Part shown: one piece after another, positions 43,739 through 51,966 of the stretch
Numbering within the stretch: the stretch's first letter is position 1
How the letters are laid out: each line of letters starts with the position of its first letter
Assembly (NCBI GenBank): GCA_958410215.1
Contig: CATYOF010000011.1
Coordinates: forward strand, 10,505-74,504
Source of the DNA: an uncultured Cryptobacterium sp.
GTDB lineage: Bacteria > Actinomycetota > Coriobacteriia > Coriobacteriales > Eggerthellaceae
Direction of reading: 5' to 3'
DNA: 64,000 bases
Program-made: the position numbers and the translations under genes
Notes under the pieces: model-generated
What the model saw: only the letters and a program-made list of their open reading frames with translations
Told to the model about the DNA's origin: nothing
The model's database searches: none

Positions 43739-44326
43739 CTATTCCTTCTTCAAATCGTCGCGGTTCTCGAGAATTGAGCGAATCGCCTCTCTATCGCTCT
43801 CGCTCGGCAATTTCGTCAGCTCCTCTTCCATCCGTTCGGGGTCCATCTTCGTCTTGTCCCAATCGAAATGGCTGTTGGCGTCCCCGCTCGCGATGCGTCT
43901 TTGCGCGCCTGCGGGTTCGTAGGAGGCTTTCCAGTGGAGGTATTCCTCCTCGCCGATCTTCTCGAAGCGCCAGTCGCGCTCCTTCTCGGACCACTCCTGG
44001 ATGCTGTCCTCGAGGTTCGTCTGTACCGGCATCACGTAGGCCGTGCCGTATATCAGGACGGACCTCAGGAACCCTGCGTCCTCCATCTCCATGAGGAAGT
44101 GGACTATCTCGCTCTCGCGGTACCCGTCGTGCTCCCGCAGGTAGTCGGCCGACACGCCCAACGCCTCGGCGATGGCCTTGCGATGCGCGTCCTTGGGGTT
44201 GCGGGTCCCCAACTCGTAGCTGCGGACGGCGGCCTCGGAAAGTCCCGTCCTCTCCGCCAGGTCGAGTTGCGTCATCCCCAGCTCCTGGCGTTTTCGCCTG
44301 ATCCTCGCGCCGCAGGTAGCCTTCAT
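43739..44326 (-). CDS. XRE family transcriptional regulator
   Basis: The first 60 residues of this 195-residue protein are a Cro/CI-type helix-turn-helix, IRRKRQELGMTQLDLAERTG then LSEAAVRSYELGTRNPK. The remaining part is acidic and charged, with no named domain, and may bind a partner protein. It is transcribed ahead of the Fic-derived gene, so it probably controls this pair. An AT-rich promoter with TATTATAG lies about 40 bases upstream. The gene is GC-rich relative to its neighbours, which produces several long false reading frames on the opposite strand. Confidence 0.85.
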   Translation of the reverse strand: MKATCGARIRRKRQELGMTQLDLAERTGLSEAAVRSYELGTRNPKDAHRKAIAEALGVSADYLREHDGYRESEIVHFLMEMEDAGFLRSVLIYGTAYVMPVQTNLEDSIQEWSEKERDWRFEKIGEEEYLHWKASYEPAGAQRRIASGDANSHFDWDKTKMDPERMEEELTKLPSESDREAIRSILENRDDLKKE

Positions 44327-44547
44327 GAGGCGTTCCTTTTCCGTCCAAAGTCATATCTTTCATTATATTATAGGGTTATTTCTCATCTTGCCTGCGCATT
44401 GTCTCTTCATGCCTTTATTGATTCATTTGGTGACCTGCGGCCATATCCGATAGGGGATAAGGCGCTCTCATTTGTTAGGAAGAGAAGAGCCGTGACATTA
44501 CCACGGCTTAAAAGCATGCTTTAGTAAGGTAGAATAGAACAAATATT

Positions 44548-44565
44548 CTATTCTCACTCAATGGC
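44548..44565. other. guaA 3'-end-like sequence, copy 2 (possible attachment site)
   Basis: CTATTCTCACTCAATGGC resembles the reverse complement of a guaA end and is close to copy 3 at 47313. It follows directly after an inverted repeat TAGAATA-N7-TATTCTA (44530-44550). It separates the XRE-Fic unit from the AbiH unit in the 800-base gap 44327-45132. That gap otherwise holds a weak AGCCGTG/CACGGCT hairpin near 44490 and a possible small gene at 44813. Confidence 0.4.
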
Positions 44566-44812
44566 TAAATCGCGTCTCTGGTCTCCTCCAGTTTGCCGTG
44601 TCTTGTCTCAATTTGATGAAATGGCACTCATTAAAAATCAGTGAGATTACTGGGCCAAATTCGGGTCACAATTTTTCGATCCATTTGGGGCGTTTTCCTG
44701 GGTCACGATAAGACGGCATGGCTATTTTCGTTTACTCCATGCTTTTGCTATTACCTCATGCTCAATACTCAAATACTTCAAACGCATTGTAGTTACCAGA
44801 AAGAAGTGAGCA

Positions 44813-44965
44813 ATGCATAACATCGAAATCGCCAAAATCAGACAAGTTGCTAGAGACATGCTTGGTATTGCACCGGATGAAATCAGCAGCAGTATCACGG
44901 AGGTAAACCCAATGAGGACAACACAGGCAACGCGTTGTAAAATAATGCTTTACAGACAATCGTAA
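44813..44965 (+). CDS. Possible small protein, 50 residues
   Basis: A short frame MHNIEIAKIRQVARDMLGI and onward follows a purine-rich GAAAGAAGTGAG. It has an amphipathic helical start and a basic end. I recognise no family. It may be an unrelated chance frame, as its coding character is weak. Confidence 0.25.
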   Translation: MHNIEIAKIRQVARDMLGIAPDEISSSITEVNPMRTTQATRCKIMLYRQS

Positions 44966-45132
44966 TAAACTGGAATTTCTTTCGTTTGTGTCGAGTGAAC
45001 CTACATGGTCATAGTTGCATCCAGGTCATATACATCTTGCTCGGTTAACTCCTCGAGGGGTAGAAGAGGGTACGCCGTCTCCCGGAGTTCGGCAGCAAGC
45101 AAGATATTGGGTGAGAGAGGAAGTTAGACCAA

Positions 45133-46650
45133 TTGAATGAAGATCAGACCCGTTCAGATGAAGCGTTGAAGGGGCTAGCTTCAATTGTTCCGCCAGTTGA
45201 TGCCTCCTCGCTTGGTCAGGTGGCAAACCTTGCAAGCATTTCCAATTCGGTTGTTAGTCCTGTCCACAATGTTCTTGCAGGCTCAAATTTCAAATCCTTG
45301 GTCAGTCCGCTTTCGTCTTCCCAGATGAGCGGGATTGCAGAGACCTTGAATACCTCTGCGCTGAAGTTACCTGATTATGATCTGACCAAAATTTACGAGG
45401 GAACTACTCCGAACTATACGATTCCCGATCGCTCTTTAAGGGATTTAGCCGTTTCTTCTTGTTTCAAGTCAAGTTGGCATCAGCTCATCATTGTGGGGAA
45501 CGGTTTCGACCTCCAGTGCGGACTTCGGTCGAGATTTAGAGATTTCTTTGAGCCTAGATTCGAGATAATTGCTGCCATCAAGAACAATGACAGAGAAACC
45601 TGGCAGAAGTTCCTTGAAGATCGCTGTCTGACCCTCTGGGACTTCATTCTCGAGGCTAGCATTGACAATCAATGGTGCGACGTCGAAGAAGAGGTGGAGA
45701 GATGGATTCTTTCGGCCGCTGATCAAAATCCCGAAACGTCGCTGCTCCAGGGCACGCTTAGCGCTATGCAATGTGAGTACCTATTCGCTGACGAGATACC
45801 ATTTACCCCATTGAACGAGGATAAAAGACGTCATTTCTTCAATGAAAGCGGTAAGATTCGTATATTCAACAATATCGCTCGCTACATTGCTGTTCTTCAT
45901 CCCGCTCTCCTCGGCGAGAAGCGCGAACCCGAGAGGCTCATCGAGCTGCTTAAGCGTGACCTTGGGAGACTTGAGCAGGCATTTGGCGATTATCTCTCAA
46001 AGGAGATTGCTTACAACGATGGGTATAAGGGGGAGTGCAAAAAACTCTGCCAGGCAATCGATGAGGACGGCAAGCGAAGCGACGAGGATTTTTATGTGTC
46101 GACCTCCGTTCTGAGCTTCAACTACACAAACGTTGCTGAGAGTTACTTCGACAAGGGTGATGACGGAGTGTTTGTCAATATTCACGGAAAGCTTGGCGAA
46201 GACATCATATTTGGTATAGATGGTAAGGACTGTATGGATAACCCCGTTGCCGTTCCATTCACCAAGACGTATCGCCTCATGCTTCGAGGTGGATCAAGAA
46301 CGGGCGGTCTAGTAAGCACCGCTAATAGTTCAAACCTTCAGGATGCGACCGATGTTATCAAATTCTACGGGCACTCCCTCGGCAAAGCGGACTACTCCTA
46401 CTTCCAGTCCATATTTGATGGTGTGGACTTGTATGAGAGTGAGACCGTACTTGTATTCTATTTTCCGTTGGACAGTTCCGATGACGCGGAGGTAGTCAAT
46501 AATATGTGGCGGATGAGGCTTTCCAATTCAATCAACGACCTGCTGGTTGCCTACGGAGCGACTATGGACAACATAGACCACGGAAAGAACCTCATGCACA
46601 AGCTTCTGCTTGAAGGAAGGCTTATAATACGTGGATTGCTGGTTGACTGA
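45133..46650 (+). CDS. AbiH family abortive-infection protein with N-terminal extension
   Basis: From about residue 118 this 505-residue protein matches AbiH: LIIVGNGFDLQCGLRSRFRDF, then the conserved VLSFNYTNVAESYF, IHGKLGEDIIFGID and a final FYGHSLGKADYSYF. The VGNGFD motif looks nucleotide-binding, and AbiH provides phage resistance in lactococci by an unsettled mechanism. The first 115 residues are Ser/Leu-rich and not part of typical AbiH. The start codon is TTG at 45133 with GAGAGGAAG upstream. It stands alone between guaA-like sequences. Confidence 0.85.
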   Translation: MNEDQTRSDEALKGLASIVPPVDASSLGQVANLASISNSVVSPVHNVLAGSNFKSLVSPLSSSQMSGIAETLNTSALKLPDYDLTKIYEGTTPNYTIPDRSLRDLAVSSCFKSSWHQLIIVGNGFDLQCGLRSRFRDFFEPRFEIIAAIKNNDRETWQKFLEDRCLTLWDFILEASIDNQWCDVEEEVERWILSAADQNPETSLLQGTLSAMQCEYLFADEIPFTPLNEDKRRHFFNESGKIRIFNNIARYIAVLHPALLGEKREPERLIELLKRDLGRLEQAFGDYLSKEIAYNDGYKGECKKLCQAIDEDGKRSDEDFYVSTSVLSFNYTNVAESYFDKGDDGVFVNIHGKLGEDIIFGIDGKDCMDNPVAVPFTKTYRLMLRGGSRTGGLVSTANSSNLQDATDVIKFYGHSLGKADYSYFQSIFDGVDLYESETVLVFYFPLDSSDDAEVVNNMWRMRLSNSINDLLVAYGATMDNIDHGKNLMHKLLLEGRLIIRGLLVD

Positions 46651-46676
46651 ATGGTTTCGACGGAAACGCTCAGTCT

Positions 46677-47227
46677 TCAGAAACCCCTCCTTTCCTGCAT
46701 GAACTCTGGAATGTTGGCGCGGATGATGCCGCCCTTCTGTTGGATGGGGGTGTTTCGTGTCAACAGGCACTTGGGGTAGTTGTCTCTTATCTGTGCAAAG
46801 GGACGGCATTTGCGCTCCTCGGCGGACTGATCGGCCATGATGGTCATTTCGGCCTGGACGTATGTGCAGCCCATCTCAGGATTCCTTAGGATGAAGCTGC
46901 ATTCCAGTTTGCCGATGCGCCCAACGCTGACATTGCATCCCCATGCGCGGGCATAGGAGTGAACGACGTTCTCGAGCATGGGCCCGTAGTTGATCCGGTT
47001 GTCGGTGTTGAGGGCGAAATAGAAGCTCAGGTTCTCCAGGTGCACTTTTGCTTGTCTCGCAGTGATTTTCGCGATTTCAGGTCGAAGCGGGCGCACTTGT
47101 TGATGATCTTCGCGTCCTCAAGAATCTGGAGGTACCGCGCGAGCGTCTCGCGCTTGATCCTTACGCCTTGCTTGCTCTCGAGATCTGATCGAGCGTTCGC
47201 GAGCGATATACTGTTTCCAATCTTCAC
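46677..47227 (-). pseudogene. AAA ATPase (AAA_14/DUF4143) C-terminal remnant, frameshifted
   Basis: Two overlapping frames complete one another. The upstream frame (47227-47027) has the winged-helix segment RETLARYLQILEDAKIINK and RFDLKSRK. The downstream frame (from about 47060 to 46677) has the DUF4143 part MLENVVHSYARAWGCNV and DNYPKCLLTRN. The order and spacing match the C-terminal half of the AAA_14/DUF4143 ATPases. The P-loop half is missing. A shift of frame near 47,045-47,060 and 5' truncation make this a pseudogene. Confidence 0.7.
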
Positions 47228-47312
47228 TGGAGCCAGTATGTTAAATACTATGTTTATAGGGGATATATCTTATTAAAAAGACGACTTACACTCTCATAAC
47301 TAAGGAATTTGC

Positions 47313-47335
47313 TATTCCCACTCAATCGTAGCAGC
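47313..47335. other. guaA 3'-end-like sequence, copy 3 (possible attachment site)
   Basis: CTATTCCCACTCAATCGTAG and the next bases read, in reverse, as Ala-Ala-Thr-Ile-Glu-Trp-Glu-stop, the usual end of GMP synthase. No guaA gene is attached, so this is best seen as an attachment-site copy. The following 550 bases to 47893 contain no gene I can support. Confidence 0.5.
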
Positions 47336-47893
47336 TTCAAAATACATTATGTCTCGTCTCTCTTCGTGTTATCTCGTTCATATATTATCTTAAAGTCCGA
47401 ATCACTTTGTAATCAGCTGGGTGATTACAAACCACCGAAATTCAAGCATAAAGTCCGATTCCTGCGATTACTCCCTGGCGACTACTCCCAGTTTTATGAA
47501 TGGGGATAGCAGCAGGTGGTTTGCAGTTCGGCGTTTTGGTCAAAATCGGCATTCCTATTCTTTGGGTGACTTCCTTTGAGGCCGTTAATGTGCCTATTCG
47601 TAAGCTCATTTTAGGCGTAGGCATTTCTTCTAAAAAATGCCAGGGACAACCCCGGCTCCTGGAAGCCCTTCTGCTTTGAAAGACCAATTGCATTATCTTA
47701 TGGAATGAGGATTCTGGCAATTGTTCATAACTGCCGACCATATAGATCATTCATAAAACGGCGATGCGATACTAATTGCTGGTTTGTTGAGGTTACGCCG
47801 CGATCCTATCCTGCTCTTTCGTGAGATGGCCATGTTCGTTGTTGATTGCATGGATGTTTGAGGTATCGGTTCTTAAGTGAAGAACCAATCTCA

Positions 47894-47926
47894 TGTCCAA
47901 ATGGAACAATTCTGTCCATTTGGGCT
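47894..47926 (+). promoter_or_regulatory. Shared regulatory motif, copy 1, upstream of the ECF operon
   Basis: TGTCCAAATGGAACAATTC plus TGTCCATTTGGGCT closely matches the sequence at 51836-51869 upstream of the second transport unit: TGTCCAA, GGAACA, TTC, GTCC, GG and GCT are kept at the same spacing. Two GTCC half-sites in direct repeat are typical of AraC-type binding. A second element GTTAACATTAGCTAAC at 47965-47980 resembles a DtxR-type inverted repeat. Confidence 0.6.
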
Positions 47927-47994
47927 AGGAGTTTGCCAATTGCTGTCGGATACTCCGCGAGTAAGTTAACATTAGCTAACAAAGGAGTATAGAG

Positions 47995-48612
47995 ATGAGC
48001 AACGCTGATTCTTCCAGGACAAACTCACGCGTCCTTAAGGGACGAGATTTAATAACGGTGGGCATTTTTACCGCACTGTATTTTGCGGTGAATTTCGTGT
48101 GCATGCTCCTGTCTGGTCTTCATCCGTATCTATGGGTGTTTATGCCTGCTCTTGATGGCTTGCTTGCCGGTATCCCGTTTATGTTGGCATGTGCAAAGGT
48201 TCCCAAGTTCGGAACTGTGCTCATCATGGGAATGGTTCCTTCATTAATCTATTTCATTACCGGAATGTTCACACCGCTCATTCTCGGCATGATGCTTGGC
48301 GCATGCTTGATTGCCGAGGTGATTCGCGCAGTTACTAAGTACCGCAGTTTTGCTGGTAATGCTGTTGCTTACGCTGTGTTCGGGTTCGGTATGTGCGGCA
48401 GTCCTTTGCCGCTTTGGGTATTCCATGATTCTTTCGTCGCCCAGATCGCTTCACAGGGAATGGGGGCCTCTTATCTTGCGACGCTTGAAACGGCGGCTAA
48501 TCCAACCATGCTTATCGCAATGTTCGTTGTTACGTTTATTGCTGGTCTCGTTGGCGCTTACGTCGCGAGGGGAATGTTTAAGAAGCATTTCGAAAAAGCG
48601 GGGCTTGTGTAA
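47995..48612 (+). CDS. MptD family ECF transporter S component
   Basis: This 205-residue integral membrane protein has six predicted helices. It resembles the MptD/Trep_Strep family of substrate-binding components for energy-coupling-factor transporters, with LITVGIFTALYFAVNF at the start and GSPLPLWVFHD in the middle. S components bind the substrate and plug into EcfT plus two ATPases, which follow directly. The substrate is unknown, but regulators of the DtxR and AraC types in the locus suggest a metal complex or siderophore. AAAGGAG precedes the ATG. Confidence 0.8.
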   Translation: MSNADSSRTNSRVLKGRDLITVGIFTALYFAVNFVCMLLSGLHPYLWVFMPALDGLLAGIPFMLACAKVPKFGTVLIMGMVPSLIYFITGMFTPLILGMMLGACLIAEVIRAVTKYRSFAGNAVAYAVFGFGMCGSPLPLWVFHDSFVAQIASQGMGASYLATLETAANPTMLIAMFVVTFIAGLVGAYVARGMFKKHFEKAGLV

Positions 48613-49358
48613 TGGGGCAGGAGATGCTTGCCGATGAGAAAGAGCTTCTTTCTGGCGGATCCATTTTGGGGAAGCCTCATTCTCAAGGCGTCCTCGACTT
48701 GGATCCGCGAACCTTTATGGCGGTTCTTGTTGCGGTGTCAGTGCTCGCCTTTGTCGAAAAGGGACTTGTCGTCGAACTTGTGCTTGTTTGCGCTGTAGCA
48801 ATCCTTCAGGCTCTTTGTGGCCATATAAGAATGGCTTTCGGCTTTATGGCGGGCTATGCTGTTTTGGTGGCAATACTGCATCTTGTTCTTCCCGCTATTG
48901 GGGGAATTGCCGCTACGATGTTCACGATTAGCCTCACATTTGCTAGGAAAATCTATTTGTGCTTAATGGTTGGGACTCTTCTGATCTCCGAGGCATCTGT
49001 TCATAGAATTGCAACTGCGTTAGCAAAACTCAAAATCCCTCAGTCTGTTCTTATTCCTTTAACGGTGACGTTGCGCTATTTTCCTACCCTTAAAGAAGAG
49101 GCATCGCATATTCGTGACGCTATGGCTTTGCGCGACATTCCTGTCGGTAACAGGGTTGAGTGCTTTGTTGTCCCGTTGGTTATGTCGGCGACTTCGACCG
49201 CTGATGAACTGGCTAGGGCGGCGACATGCCGAGGAATAGAAAATCCGTCGCCTTCTACGGATACCGAGCGTCTTTCGATGCGCTGGTTTGATTGGGCGGT
49301 TATAGCGATTTCCGTTGCTGTGGTTATTTTGGTCGCGTTGTTGGGAGGCGAGTTCTAA
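48612..49358 (+). CDS. ECF transporter transmembrane protein EcfT
   Basis: This 248-residue protein is the energy-coupling membrane subunit. It has about five helices and the EcfT coupling helices with VTLRYFPTLKEEASHIRDAM and RAATCRGIENP, the alanine-arginine-glycine-type motifs that contact the ATPases. The ATG overlaps the stop of the S component by one base, so the genes are translationally coupled. It works with the double ATPase at 49358. Confidence 0.9.
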   Translation: MGQEMLADEKELLSGGSILGKPHSQGVLDLDPRTFMAVLVAVSVLAFVEKGLVVELVLVCAVAILQALCGHIRMAFGFMAGYAVLVAILHLVLPAIGGIAATMFTISLTFARKIYLCLMVGTLLISEASVHRIATALAKLKIPQSVLIPLTVTLRYFPTLKEEASHIRDAMALRDIPVGNRVECFVVPLVMSATSTADELARAATCRGIENPSPSTDTERLSMRWFDWAVIAISVAVVILVALLGGEF

Positions 49359-50824
49359 TGGAATCCCAAAGTGACGATTCGGTGATTTCTCTTTCAGGCG
49401 TGAGTTGCGCTTTAAGCGATGGCACATCGATTTTAGATAACATCAACCTTCAAGTGAAACGGGGAGAATGCCTGCTTTTGATAGGACGCTCGGGCTCTGG
49501 GAAAACAACCATCACTAAGTGCATAAACGGCTTGATTCCTTCGTTTGAGCCAAACCTGGTTCTTGAAGGGGATGTCCGGGTTTGCGGTCTTGATCCGTCT
49601 AGTTGTGAGATGTATGAGCTTGCCGAACTTGTTGGAAGCGTGTTTCAGAATCCGAAAAGCCAGTTTTTCAACTTGACTTCAAATGATGAGCTCGCCTTTG
49701 GCCTTGAATCACGCGGCGTCGCGATTGATGAGATCGAAAGACGAATCGCTAGGACAGTCGTTGCACTCAAAGCGCAACGACTGCTCAATCGTAACGTGAA
49801 TACGATGAGCGGCGGAGAGAAGCAAAGCCTCGTGTTCGCTTCTGTCGACTGCTCCGAACCAGATGTCTTTGTTCTTGATGAGCCAACAGCAAATCTTGAT
49901 ACGTCTTCTATCGAGGTCTTGCATGACGAGATAGCGGCTGTGAAGGCTCAGGGAAAGACGGTTGTCATAGCTGAGCATAGGCTCTATTTTGCTGCCGATC
50001 TGATAGATAGAGCAGTTCTGATAGAAAACGGGCGGATTTCTCGGGAATTTTCTCCAAAAGAACTATTGGCAATTAATTCGGAGGAGCGTGAAATTTTAGG
50101 CCTCCGCGCGACTGATCCGAGGGAAGCCCTATCCGTAACAATTCCAAGCTGCTGTCCTGGTAATGGATGCCAATCCGATGGTGCATCGAAGGGGGTAGAG
50201 CTCTCTTCGTATACAGTCCTTCGAAGAGGCAATAGCGTCTTTGAGCCTATGAGCGTTTTCGTACCATGGGGAAAGGTGCTCGGAATTTTAGGAGAGAACG
50301 GCACAGGGAAAACGACGCTCTTACGCGGACTAGCAGGTTTGGAGCGTCATGAAATGGGCGATGTGATGTTTGACGGAAATCGCCAAACAAGGAAAGAGAG
50401 GAAACGGGCGGTATCTCTTGTAATGCAGGATGTTAATCATCAATTGTTTTCGGACAGTGTTTGGAACGAGTGCCTTTTGGCGGTTGGCGGACAAGATAAC
50501 GAGTCGACGCATGCGCAAATCGAAGCAACGCTTTCCAAGCTGGACCTCTCCGATAAGGCGCAGGTGCACCCTATGGCGCTATCTGGAGGCCAGAAGCAGC
50601 GTCTTTCTCTTGCATGCGCTCTGCTTTCTGGCAGGAAGGTGCTGCTCCTCGATGAGCCAACGAGTGGGCTCGACTTTGATCATATGCTCGAAGTTGTAAG
50701 CCTCGTGCGCGGTATCTCAGAAACGGGAACGGCAATCATATTGGTTACCCACGATCGAGAGTTTCTCAATCGGTGCTGCGATAGTGTCATCGAGCTCAAC
50801 GCAGCATCCAAGGAGCCATTTTAA
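49358..50824 (+). CDS. ECF transporter ATPase with two fused nucleotide-binding domains (EcfA1-EcfA2)
   Basis: This 488-residue protein holds two ABC ATPase domains. The first has GRSGSGKTT, Q-loop VFQNPKSQFF, MSGGEKQSLV and VFVLDEPTANLD. The second has GENGTGKTT, VMQDVNHQLF, LSGGQKQRLSL and LLLDEPTSGLD. In most ECF systems EcfA1 and EcfA2 are separate; here they are fused. Both P-loops and both signature motifs look intact. ATG at 49358 overlaps the EcfT stop codon (TAATG); the frame is also open further upstream but this start is supported by GGGAGG. Confidence 0.95.
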   Translation: MESQSDDSVISLSGVSCALSDGTSILDNINLQVKRGECLLLIGRSGSGKTTITKCINGLIPSFEPNLVLEGDVRVCGLDPSSCEMYELAELVGSVFQNPKSQFFNLTSNDELAFGLESRGVAIDEIERRIARTVVALKAQRLLNRNVNTMSGGEKQSLVFASVDCSEPDVFVLDEPTANLDTSSIEVLHDEIAAVKAQGKTVVIAEHRLYFAADLIDRAVLIENGRISREFSPKELLAINSEEREILGLRATDPREALSVTIPSCCPGNGCQSDGASKGVELSSYTVLRRGNSVFEPMSVFVPWGKVLGILGENGTGKTTLLRGLAGLERHEMGDVMFDGNRQTRKERKRAVSLVMQDVNHQLFSDSVWNECLLAVGGQDNESTHAQIEATLSKLDLSDKAQVHPMALSGGQKQRLSLACALLSGRKVLLLDEPTSGLDFDHMLEVVSLVRGISETGTAIILVTHDREFLNRCCDSVIELNAASKEPF

Positions 50825-51828
50825 TGAGTTATCGTGCAAAAAGCATCTTTACGGATGGGACTAGCACCGCCTTCCCTTTTTCTCTTGATACGACCCCTTC
50901 GGTTTTTGGCGGAGAAGTGCATCTGGCTTCAGCGTCGGGCGAGACTGTGATGCGCGTTGAAAGCGACGACGGTTTCGGAGAGATGCGTTTTACTGAGGTT
51001 CTTCCGGGGATCACTGTTTCGTTTAACGATTTTCACATGGGACGCTGCATTTCCTCTTTCTCTACCGAGAGTGATGTTTTGTGCATTGACTGGTGCCGGG
51101 AGGGCAGGATCGAGCAACCCGTGCCCGGAGGCTCGTATGCATACGTGTCTTCTGGGGATCTCAAAGTCGACGATAGGGCAAGACACACAGGGGAATTTGT
51201 TTTTCCCACGCGTCGGTACCGAGGGGTTACCATTTCGTTTGATCTTTCATTTGCGCCTGATTCGATAAGAAAGGCGCTTCCCGGTTTTGCGGTTGACCTT
51301 TTTGAAGTGAAGCGGCGATTTTGCAAAGAAGGAAGACCCTTTTTCCTGCACGCCAACAAGCAAGCTAGCCATATTGCCGCTGAGCTCTATCTCGCTCCCG
51401 TGAAGGTGCGAAAGGCGTATTGCCAAATCAAGTCTCTCGAACTGCTTCTTTTCCTAGACTCCTTAGAGCCCGATTTGCTAGTCGAGGGAACGGAATACTA
51501 CCCGCGTTCGAAGGTCGCCCGCGTCAAAGAAGCGCACGATCTGATGGTTTCGAACCTTTCTGAGAGCATTACGGTCGAGCAAGCAGCAAAAGGTGCTGGC
51601 ATGTCTCTTACGGCGTTCAAACAATGCTTCAGAGGCGTCTACGGCTCTTCTCCGGCAGCTTATGTGCGCACTGTCCGGATGGAGCTTGCGGCAAAGATGC
51701 TAAGAGAGACCGATGCCAACGTTTCCGAAATCGGCGCACAAGTTGGATATGAAAGCCCTTCCAAGTTCTCTGTCGCATTCAAAGGGTTTAGCGGCGTTAC
51801 GCCCAGCGAGTACCGGCGGCGTGAGTAA
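50824..51828 (+). CDS. AraC family transcriptional regulator
   Basis: The C-terminal 100 residues of this 334-residue protein have two helix-turn-helix motifs, ITVEQAAKGAGMSLTAFKQCFRG and VSEIGAQVGYESPSKFSVAFK, ending in GVTPSEYRR, the AraC signature. The N-terminal region would sense an inducer. Its ATG overlaps the ATPase stop by one base, so it is part of the ECF operon. AraC-type activators such as YbtA control siderophore uptake in other bacteria. The shared motifs at 47894 and 51836 are likely targets. Confidence 0.9.
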   Translation: MSYRAKSIFTDGTSTAFPFSLDTTPSVFGGEVHLASASGETVMRVESDDGFGEMRFTEVLPGITVSFNDFHMGRCISSFSTESDVLCIDWCREGRIEQPVPGGSYAYVSSGDLKVDDRARHTGEFVFPTRRYRGVTISFDLSFAPDSIRKALPGFAVDLFEVKRRFCKEGRPFFLHANKQASHIAAELYLAPVKVRKAYCQIKSLELLLFLDSLEPDLLVEGTEYYPRSKVARVKEAHDLMVSNLSESITVEQAAKGAGMSLTAFKQCFRGVYGSSPAAYVRTVRMELAAKMLRETDANVSEIGAQVGYESPSKFSVAFKGFSGVTPSEYRRRE

Positions 51829-51835
51829 TGCATTC

Positions 51836-51869
51836 TGTCCAATCGGAACACTTCCGTCCGAACGGAGCT
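51836..51869 (+). promoter_or_regulatory. Shared regulatory motif, copy 2, upstream of the ABC pair
   Basis: TGTCCAATCGGAACACTTC and then CGTCCGAACGGAGCT match copy 1 at 47894-47926 at most fixed positions. It lies eight bases after the AraC gene stop codon and about 130 bases before the first ABC gene, so it marks a second promoter in the locus. Confidence 0.6.
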
Positions 51870-51890
51870 GATGCGACGCCCGTCGCATCA
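51869..51890. promoter_or_regulatory. 22-bp perfect palindrome upstream of the ABC pair
   Basis: TGATGCGACG and CGTCGCATCA form an inverted repeat around CC. It overlaps the last base of the shared motif and could be an operator or a short hairpin. A purine-rich AAGGTTAAC follows 11 bases later. The binding protein is unknown; AraC and DtxR-like products of this locus are candidates. Confidence 0.5.
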
Positions 51891-51966
51891 AATAATAAGC
51901 CAAGGTTAACAATTCCGGTGAAGAGCTTATGCGATTCGCCGATATTCCGTTGAAGGAAGTGATGCC

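Noticed and set aside
43791..44524. Frames on both strands over the XRE gene
   Set aside because: They overlap the XRE gene completely. Only the frame at 43739-44326 shows a recognisable helix-turn-helix and a good start.
47442..47750. Frame of about 100 codons in the 47.3-47.9 kb gap, and a 59-codon plus-strand frame from 47500
   Set aside because: Neither resembles a known protein, and no start signal is seen. They may be relics but cannot be supported.
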